Shown here: positions 56,217 to 64,000 of the stretch, piece after piece | Position numbering within the stretch: the stretch's first letter is position 1 | Layout: each line of letters starts with the position of its first letter | DNA from: Pezicula radicicola | Taxonomy: Eukaryota > Ascomycota > Leotiomycetes > Helotiales > Dermateaceae | Direction: 5' to 3' | Length of the DNA: 64,000 bases | Assembly (NCBI GenBank): GCA_003008705.1 | Contig: PDUO01000007.1 | Span: 588,123 to 652,122 of the forward strand | Notes under the pieces: generated by a model | The model's input: the letters and a program-made list of their open reading frames with translations, nothing else | What the model was told of the DNA's origin: nothing | The model's database searches: none | Program-made: the position numbers and the translations under genes

Positions 56217-57222
56217 GCGATGTGCAACAAAATGTTTCATACCATTTTTTGTTTCTAAGTTTTCTTTTGGTGGGTGGAGGAGAATTGGAGGAGGGCAGGG
56301 AGTTGGTGCAGGTGGAGGTTTAGGTGAGGTATCATGTATGGTAAGCTTGTAGTGTTATTTTTGAGTTTTAGGAATATTCGGAAGGTATGTTGGATGATGA
56401 TGGAAGAGCTGACTTTTGCGATGTGCAATAGAATGTTTTGTTGTTTTGTTTCTTTAAGAGGAAGTTTAAGAGAGGAGAGGAGCTAATGGGGGAGAAGGTT
56501 TAGTGAGGTATGATGATGTATGGTAAGCTTATGGTAAAGGGGAGAAAGTAAGTTTTTTAATAGTGTGCTGGGTCATTGTTGATTTTAGGAAATACTGTGA
56601 CATAAAGCTGATTTTTGCGATGTGCAACAGAATGCCTCATAGTAGATAGAGTAAGAGAGGAGAAGGTTTCTGTGAGGTATGACAGTGATGATGTATGGTA
56701 AGTCTGTACGAAGGTACAGCGCGTACGAAGTAAGTAGTCTAAATTCCAACTTAGTTCCTAGTCTGGAATGGGAAGAGACTGCGGAATTTAGGTGTAGAGT
56801 TCCTAGAACTGGTTAGATTTACGTCTATTCCAGACTGGGAATTAAGTTGGAATTTAGAAGACTTATGCGCCGTACTTTCGCACAATGTAGTGACGAGGAA
56901 GTTTTCTAGTTGAGTTGTTAAGGGGAGGGAGATCGAGATGACAAGTATTTGACTTTGGCAATGTGCAACACAATCTTGATATATTTTCTTCTTACGAAGT
57001 AGGGCCAGAGAGACTTGAGGAGGAAAAAAAGGTCTATAAGATTGTCATGTATTACTAGCAAAGGTGGTAAGATGTAAATTTGATGGCGAGCGATGTAAGT
57101 TAAGTTTATGTTGAAGCAGAAGGTTTTCTGCTAGCGTCTTGCTTTGTCCACCGATCTTAAAAGGCTGTAAATATGGACAAAGGTGGAAGTTGTCACATAT
57201 AATTTATGTGTAACAGAGTGTC
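56217..57222 (+). repeat. degenerate repeat array, about 200-nt unit, GCGATGTGCAAC core
   Basis: The core GCGATGTGCAACAAAATG starts at 56217, with near copies at 56418, 56617, 56958 and 57203 (most diverged). The first three are 201 and 199 nt apart. Each of the first three units also has a second shared block, AGGTTT..GTGAGGTATGATGATGTATGGTAAG-like, at about 56315-56346, 56497-56527 and 56664-56702. Three units have GCTGA(C/T)TTT or TTGACTTT just before the core. More isolated cores follow at 57729, 58212, 58469 and 58541. Confidence 0.7.
56706..56883. repeat. long imperfect inverted repeat (hairpin) inside the array
   Basis: The left arm 56706-56769 and right arm 56827-56883 are imperfect reverse complements; shared stretches include TCTAAATTCCAACTTAGTTC against its complement, AGTCTGGAAT/ATTCCAGACT, and the outer GTACGAAGGTAC/GTACTTTCGCAC. 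The loop is about 57 nt. It sits between array cores 56617 and 56958, and the extra spacing there (about 140 nt) is roughly explained by its length. It could be a MITE-like insertion or a small-RNA precursor. Confidence 0.7.
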
Positions 57223-58355
57223 TTTTGCTACAAATTTTCTGGTAAGGGAGGAGAAGGTTTTCTGTGGGATATGATGTATGAAGTATGTCAATAGTAAATC
57301 TGCAGCATAGGAGAAAGTTCTCTACCTGCGTAGTTAATTTTGTCTATCGATTTTAAAGACTATACCTATTAACAACAATGTAATTGTCGGACATGAGCGA
57401 TATGAAATAATATGCTACTTGATCTTCTTTCGGGAGGAACAAGACGAGAGGGTTTGTCTAAGGTGTAGTGGTGACATATGTCAAGTAGTAATAGTAGGAA
57501 CTTAGTAGTTGTCAATTCTAAAAGGGAATATGTCTTACAGCTCATGTGAGGTGAGAAATTTATTACTAAAGAGTACAGTAAGTGAGATACTTCGTTGGGT
57601 TCGCTAAGCCCCTTTTGCAGAGAGAGTTTCGGTCCGCCTTCAGCAAAGCGATATCGGTGAAACTTTGGAACTTCTAGACTCCTTGGCCTTCTGTTCGTGG
57701 TTGTGGGTTGGGAAAGTGTCCTGCATGTTCGATGTGCAACAAAATGCTTTTCAGGCTGATCTGAGTTTTGTTAGCAGGCTTGATGGTGTGAGATTGGTGA
57801 GGGTTTTTGTATTGACGACTAGGAGAGCGGAACATGGTACAGTGAATTGAGATTGAGAGAGATCAAGGTCAACATTGTATATCTTTCTTGATGTATTGAT
57901 GTCTTCAGTTACTATTGAACAGGCCGAAGTCTTTGCATCATTAAGAACAAGTTAGCAACCTCAATATATCCGATGCCTTTCTCATAACCCCTTGTTAAAA
58001 CATAACCAAATAATATGTTTATCAATTACAAGCAAAAGCTCTTCCCTTGATCTAAACAAAGCATCATTGTCATTTTCAACATGTCCCTCGGCAACCTCCT
58101 CAATCGCATGTACCTCCATTCTTGTACTGAACAATACAACAGCAATTACTCACAATTCCATTAAAACTTAACGTTAAATACGCCATCTAAGATCGAATAT
58201 GTTTTACAATAGCGATATGCAACAAGATATTTCTCTCTCTATTAAAACGATCCAAAACATTCTAGACTGTAAAAGGTGTGCCTGTGATGTAATCTATGTA
58301 GTCGGCTCGCGATCGGTACCCCTGAAAGTGTCGCTAAATCTCTAGTCAACGGCCA

Positions 58356-58560
58356 GAACGCAAGCCAGTGAACTTTAAAACTGGTGGCTTGATTCTGCTA
58401 TGTGCTACTTCGCACAAAGCAGCGGGAACATAAACTAGTAAAGCTTGAAACTGGGTTGTCTTACTTTTGCGATGTGCTACAAAAGTTTTACTTAATGGTT
58501 GAGAACGTAATTTAGCGAACTTTAAGCCGGTGTCTTAGATACGATGTGCTACAAAAACCC
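58356..58560 (+). repeat. three tandem units of about 60-77 nt sharing the array core
   Basis: Units start at GAACGCAAG (58356), GAACATAAAC (58426) and GAACGTAAT (58503). Each continues with AGTGAACTTTAA-like sequence, a C(T/C)GGTG or CTGGG segment, CTT, and then an ATGTGCTACxxxxCAAA core. The core is the same word as in the 56-57 kb array with A changed to T (GTGCTAC for GTGCAAC). Confidence 0.6.
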
Positions 58561-59828
58561 GTTGGTGATATGAGAAAATAGATTGGGAAGTTGGCTTTCT
58601 TGGGGGAACTATAGGTTTTTGCATTTGATAGTAAAGGAGTAAGGATTTGTTTAAGCGAAGGTTTATGGTAGCACTATATAGGATTAATATTTGTTATGTA
58701 ATTGATTGAATTATCTACCCGTCAAACTATAGCAATGCTCTTATTTCATGGGTTTAGAGTTACTTATCCTGGTCCCAAACTCTTGTATCTCCGTAAATCT
58801 TGTATTGTAGTGTTGTGGTAGTAAGTGATTGGTGCCTAGCATCTTTATTCCGAGTGCGCTTCGGGAATCTAGGTTGGGGGTTGAGTCTATTGTAATACTG
58901 TAATTGCTCTGCTTAAAACCCTCCGGGGTTTTCCCGTTCTTACTTTTGGGTTTGTTTTAACTGTAGGACAAGGCAAACTTCACGTAAGTTCACTGAGTCT
59001 AAATAAAATTTGTACTGTAGTATTTAACGTTCGATATAAGAGTTTCCGAGTCTTATATGTCATATAGGTTACGTACGAGGTTCCTGTTGCGCAAGAGAAG
59101 ATCTTCAACAAAGTTTGCAGCTAGAGTAAGCCGAAGAAGCTTTACGTAGTGACACCTACGCAATAGTTTGCTTTTTGATGCATGTGGTCTTACTGTGCGT
59201 GATACAGAATTTCAGCCCTACCAGGCATATTAGTAAGTGGAATACACATGACCAGAACCTTTTAGCTCAATCTTACTTAGTAAGACTCGTGCAACTATTT
59301 CTAGATAGTTTGTAATCTCATTGTACAGGACTTCAGCACTGCCCAAGGTATTAATGTTGCCACTTTTATATTGCGTACCTTCTATAGTTCTAGATTCTGT
59401 ATGTCTGTTTCTAGACAATGCATTATTATATATTCAATCACAAGGTATATAAGTGTTATGAACAAGCCTGTAAGTAAGTTTTTATACCATTATTTTTAAT
59501 AGATGACTCTTGACTTCGTTTGCTCCTGATTCGTGCGCTTGCTAAAGCTACTATCACATATGGTTTTTGGAAGAGATCTGAAGCTTCGTGCCTGTTCTAT
59601 AATGTCAGGAATAATTGACTGAATTGAAGCTATTCATATGTGGGGTTACCACACCATAAGACTAAATAGACTTTCCGAATGTTCCGGTGCCCAAGGCCTA
59701 TTTGTAAGCACCATTTCTGACATGTCAGGATAGTAGGGTCACGTTAACAGATATTACACGCCACATATGCGGCAGCTCCCTTGTCGGTGGTGATGGTGCA
59801 TCTCTAATCACCTGCTCGCAGGTACATT

Positions 59829-59919
59829 GGTACTCGTACTAGGGATGAATAAACGCTAATTATTGGGTGACTAGCCACGTTAAATTTAACGTTTATTCAT
59901 CCTCAGCACGAGTATCACC
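59829..59919. repeat. short inverted repeat (31/34-nt arms)
   Basis: The left arm 59829-59859 (GGTACTCGTACTAGGGATGA then ATAAACGCTAA) pairs with the right arm 59886-59919 (TTAACGTTTATTCATCC then TCAGCACGAGTATCACC). The perfect core is GGATGAATAAACG. The loop is about 26 nt. A simple hairpin or the paired ends of a very small element. Confidence 0.7.
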
Positions 59920-61390
59920 AGAAACAAGTTTCCTCCCCTACAATGTGATACAAGCTGTGTGCCGTTTACCTACGACGATGTTAATTGTAGTATCACTCAC
60001 TGATATAGTACGACTACCATCAGTTCGAAGAATCTTGTGAAAGCGAAAAGGTCCAGTGGGTAGCTCAAAAGCCTGTTATAGGTAGTGTGAAAGATCTGGA
60101 GGGATGACTTGCTGCATGGATTTGATACACCCATGATCTGTTGCAAAGAGGGGCTATTGGCATTGAGGGGTTAAACAATTCCTTTCATGCCTTATCTTTC
60201 TTATCAGGACTTATAGATAGACACATGTGATATTAGGGCAGTTCCATGAAGTTGTTGAGTTATAGAAGAAAGACATGATTCAGCAGCGACATATCTCGCT
60301 TAAAAGCCAAGAGGCAAGATAGGGGGTTTATTTTCGCTTGTAGTACGGCGCAAATATAAAGTCCGCAGACATGATTCGGCATTCCTTCACCCCTAACACT
60401 AATCGAAGTAATGGAGGCAAGTATTCTCTAAGAATACTTTGAGTTCCTTTGTATACGAGATTCCAAAGATACAGACGCTTTGTGATTTCACGACAGCATT
60501 CCCAGGCGCGATATCAATATCTTATATTAGCCGTGATCTTCGACTTGCCGAACAAACTTCATACCACCACCTTTGTCCTCACTTTTGTCCAAATTGAATT
60601 GGTATCAGCACGAACAAATATCATTATCTGAGCTGGTCTTTCTATGAATCTAGGTTTTGCGGCGAAGTCAATACCAACTAGATTTGCTTTGCCGGCCCAC
60701 AAATCTCTGTCAGCAGACTCTAGAACTCCCTTCTGCCTTCTTTCTCATCAACAGACGCATCTCGAGCCAATATTTCCTCTATCTCGCCTTAATTACCGTA
60801 CTTTCACAGATTTGGCGCCCAGTTTGTTCTAACCATGGTCGAGCCAAAGTATTTAATTATATTTCACAGGTTGGTCGAGTGACCGGCGCTGGCTCTTCGA
60901 GTATAAGTATAACGGCGCCATTCTTCATGGCTATTGCGAACGATTCTCGTCATCGACACTCTTTGGTTGATTGTATCCAACGTATGGCATGCGACGTTTC
61001 TTTGTGGTTGTGATTCCCAAGGTTTTGCCAAGTGGCTCTCTTCTTAGGACCTTCCCCATCTCCATAATATGACGCTTCCTTGAAACTCTCTTAGTACGCT
61101 TGGGAATTTGCACACACAAGATATTCCCAAAAACACGATTTTTGTTCTCAAAGTCTCACTGGGAGATTGAACATTTCAAAGACCTCTCTTGCCGACTTTT
61201 GATATTTTAAGGCGTTGGGAAGTATCTCATTTTGTACTTGTTTCTGGACAGACCAAGAATTGACTGAATTGTAATGGAAAGTATCTAGGCTGTGAGTATA
61301 AGACCTAAGCTAGAAGCAATCTTTGTTATCAGTTACTTTTAACTGCTCTGCATACCCAATACATCTGTCAATTCTGACCAAGTCCTCATC

Positions 61391-63213
61391 ATGTCGGTCG
61401 CCGGGGAGAAGAATGATGACGTCCTATCCGGTTGGAAACTATTCAGTCTCATAGAAAAGAGAAACATATTTATTTACATTGCCGGGATCATGTTTTATAA
61501 GTTCGGGATCGAGGCTTTCAATGGTGCGTTTATCGCTCTTGCAACCAACCGTTACGATGACCTGGCCAAACGCAACGATACCACACCGCACACCTTCCAA
61601 CGTATTGGTTTGCTCCAAGGGCTAAACCAAGGATTTCAATGTGTGGGGTCTATAGTCATCGCCCCTCTAATAAAGCGGTATCCTACAAGGGTGGTGCTGT
61701 CCTCTGCCATTTTTGTCTTCGGTCTTTTCTCTGCAATCATCCTTATTGTCGATGCCAGTACAGGAGGTCATATCAAACCAGATGGTGCTGATCCCGATGA
61801 CTTCTCATATTATGGCAGCTACAATACAGATGGGTACGTTCAATCATTTCCATGGCTACGCCCTTCTTGGACAAGTCAACTAACTTCTACCGATTATCGA
61901 TGGACAGAATGATACCCATATACTGCGTTACCGGAATTACATACGGAATGGTCGAGCTCATTCGCCGTGTCATCCCGCGTGACATCGTAGGTGGTGACGT
62001 CCAAAAACTCCAGCGAATGGACGCACTGGTACACATATTCTATGAGATCGCTGGCACCTCAGGAGCTTTATGCACAGCATTGGCACTGATTCCCGTCCTG
62101 GGCAATAACATGGCATTCATCATCACACCAATATTGTTCACTCTAGCAGCTATAATCTGGTGGTTCATCTCTGACCTTGAGCATCCCAGCACCCGCGTTG
62201 ACGCTATTGAATTGGAACAAGTAGACGATAATCCCAATAGGAATTATTTTATGAAAATTCTCGTTGGATTTAAGAACTACTTCTCAACCGTCTGGATAGG
62301 TGGAAAGATTCTTTTCGGCTCACGAAAATTCATCTGGCTCTTGCCTAGCTACTCTTTGGCTCTATACGGACACCGATATCTAGAGAACGCCATCGCTCCC
62401 ATTATCGGTCGTCGCTACCTCGGAAACTCAGCATGGTCACAGATCATAGTCGGAGGCTCGAATTTCGGCGAACTTTTAGGTGCTGCTTATATCCTCTTCT
62501 CCACTAATAGAGTCAAGACTCCTATGCCTTGGCTTCGTATCGATGTCCTCGTGTTGCTCATAGTTTGGTATTTGGCATACTGGTATCCGCCGGCGAAAGA
62601 CGTCAAATACGCCTGGATGATTGCTGCAACCTTCATCCCTATTTCATTCGGCTGGGCAGCCGGCGACGTATCACTGGCTGCATATATCCAAGCACTCTTA
62701 GCCCGTCAAGAGAGGAACTACAAGAAAGTCTCACCGCTTGGTGCAGTTATGGCATTCTTGTATTGCAGCTATGTTGTTCTTTATGCAATTATGTCACCTA
62801 TGCTAGGTAAATACGTTGACCATGTATATTCTCAATATAAAGACGTTCATCTAGCCATCCGAAACACTGGTGGGATTCAATTGACGATAGTGGCTGCTAT
62901 TGTATTAGCCGCAACGTTCATTCCTAGAGGTTCTTGGGCTCTTAATCCGAAGATGTTGTCTGATGAGGATGTAGAGGGTGATATTGATGAGGAGATGATG
63001 GTTAGGGTTGGAACACAGGAGACGAATGTGGGAAGTTGTGACAGGTCGGGAGATTTGGTGAAGCATGCTGTGCAGGCTTCCGAGGAGATGGTTAGGGTTG
63101 TGACACAGGAGACGAATGTGGGGAGTGCTGACTCTGGGAGTTTAGAGAAGGAAAATTTGGAGAAGGATGCTGCGCATGCCTCGAAGAAAAAGTTGAGACA
63201 TGTTTCTCTATGA
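61391..63213 (+). CDS. MFS-type membrane transporter (582 aa)
   Basis: Exons are 61391-61833 and 61908-63213 with a 74-nt intron that restores the frame. I see about ten to twelve hydrophobic spans, with a short cytoplasmic N-terminus, a degenerate MFS motif-A region (GSIVIAPLIKRYPTRVVL) after the second span, a central loop at SDLEHPSTRVDAIELEQVD, and a long acidic C-terminal tail. The substrate cannot be inferred. Segments MFYKFGIEAFNGAFIALATNRYD and WAAGDVSLAAYIQALLARQE are probably the most diagnostic for a database search. The tail contains a duplicated unit of about 33 residues with VTQETNVGS / VGTQETNVGS cores, so it has expanded recently. Confidence 0.85.
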
Positions 63214-64000
63214 GATGTTAGTTGATGGAGGTAGGTTTATGTCTACAGGAGGTAAAAGTTCTTGGGGTGTTGGTTATTGAGTGACTATACACGGACATCA
63301 GACTTCTATATATTTGGATTGGAGTATTAGGGTTTATTTTACCACTCACTGTCTTTTATTTTTGTATCAGAGATACAAGGTTTGAAATAGAATATAGCTA
63401 ATGATTAATGTTAAATATCATACCTACGCAGTTAATCTTTCTCTAAAATCATACTTGTCTCAAGCTCCTAACAACTATGTTTCTATTACCTAAATCAAAA
63501 TCAAACATGGTCATAAAGAGATCCTTCGTACATCGATATTCTTTCATCTTTTTCCAAAAACACAATGAGCAGTAACTCATTCCAACAGAATTATATACAG
63601 GACTTGCAGCTCTTAAAATAATTTTCCTAGTTACAGCTAAACAATTTTAATTACGGACTAGTTCTAGGAATATTTTGACCTTTCTATTACCATCTCCTTG
63701 AACGTATATGGTTTTTAAATGCACTTTCCTCTATTAAACTCGCGAGCCACTTGGGTTTGTGAAGTTATGTTTGTGAGAGAGGTAAATTCAGTGTATTAAC
63801 GGAGAATCTAGAGAAGTTCTGCTGTAAGAAATAAAGGCTTTTGATTAAGTCCAAGACGTTCGTTCCTAGAAAAGAAGTTTACTAATTGTTGAACGGAAAA
63901 ATAATTACTTTGAGTCATGTAGCCCAAGCACCTTACTTTATATATAACCTTATTTCCCACCCACACATAAGCTCTATGCTTAATTAACAGAGTGGCTCCT
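63214..64000. other. intergenic, right end of window
   Basis: AT-rich sequence downstream of the transporter gene. Only short frames; nothing recognised. Confidence 0.5.

Larger units (their letters stand above)
55279..61390. other. 6.1-kb stretch without a convincing protein gene
   Basis: The left third is G/T-rich on the + strand, with TTTTTGGGA repeats near 56140-56178 that make a low-complexity frame on the minus strand. 56.2-58.6 kb carries the repeat arrays and hairpin listed separately. 58.6-61.3 kb is AT-rich with short scattered frames (for example 60657-61013 +), none recognised, plus one inverted repeat at 59829-59919. No tRNA, rRNA or transposase was recognised. It could hold a long non-coding RNA, decayed repeats, or both. 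Confidence 0.5.

Noticed and set aside
55820..56230. 136-codon minus-strand frame
   Set aside because: Low-complexity Lys/Pro/Thr translation of TTTTTGGGA-type repeats, beginning at a TTG; no domain and it overlaps the first array core.

Overview
The window looks like nuclear DNA of a filamentous ascomycete (Pezizomycotina). Genes carry short introns of about 46-160 nt with GTAAGT/GTATGT-like donors and CTAAC/CTGAC branch points. Gene density is about one per 3 kb, and housekeeping proteins such as BBP, Sar1, F1-delta, NatB and the complex I 15-kDa subunit read cleanly as Pezizomycotina-type sequences. Leotiomycetes (Helotiales) is my best guess, from the wording of BBP and other conserved proteins; this is inference, not a search result. 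I joined exons by hand. Every multi-exon model listed keeps one frame across all its junctions, except where uncertainty is stated.

Left part (0-25 kb): a small Cys-rich reading frame; a 921-aa coiled-coil protein; branch-point-bridging protein BBP/SF1 (-); a Ure2-like glutathione S-transferase (+) convergent with a short-chain dehydrogenase (-); a secreted glutaminase-A-like protein (+), divergent from the dehydrogenase; a Tra2-like RRM/RGG splicing protein (+); an unrecognised 633-aa protein (-); the twin-CX9C complex I subunit NDUFS5 (-), divergent over 191 nt from Sec39 (+).

Middle part (25-48 kb): a candidate inverted-repeat element; Ap4A phosphorylase (+) convergent with a Myb/SANT-like protein (-); a gene-poor stretch; an unrecognised 307+ aa protein; NatB catalytic subunit Naa20 (-) divergent from an unrecognised 386-aa protein (+); a 1,892-aa low-complexity protein (-); ATP synthase F1 delta (-).

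Right part (48-64 kb): a DUF2457-like acidic protein, the COPII GTPase Sar1, a Tgl3/4/5-type patatin lipase, then about 6.1 kb without a convincing protein gene, and finally an MFS-type transporter.

There is no operon or obvious gene cluster. Shared themes are pre-mRNA splicing (BBP and the Tra2-like protein, both with a predicted GC-AG intron), the ER/secretory route (Sec39, Sar1, the ER/lipid-droplet lipase) and mitochondrial energy (NDUFS5, F1 delta). The strongest unexplained signal is in 55.7-58.6 kb: a degenerate repeat array, about 200 nt per unit in its regular part, carrying a recurring GCGATGTGCAACAAAATG-like core and interrupted by a long imperfect hairpin. A second unexplained signal is a family of GAGTAACTC-rich blocks in several intergenic regions, one pair of which faces each other like the ends of a small non-autonomous element. 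I recognised no tRNA, rRNA, CRISPR array or intact transposase.
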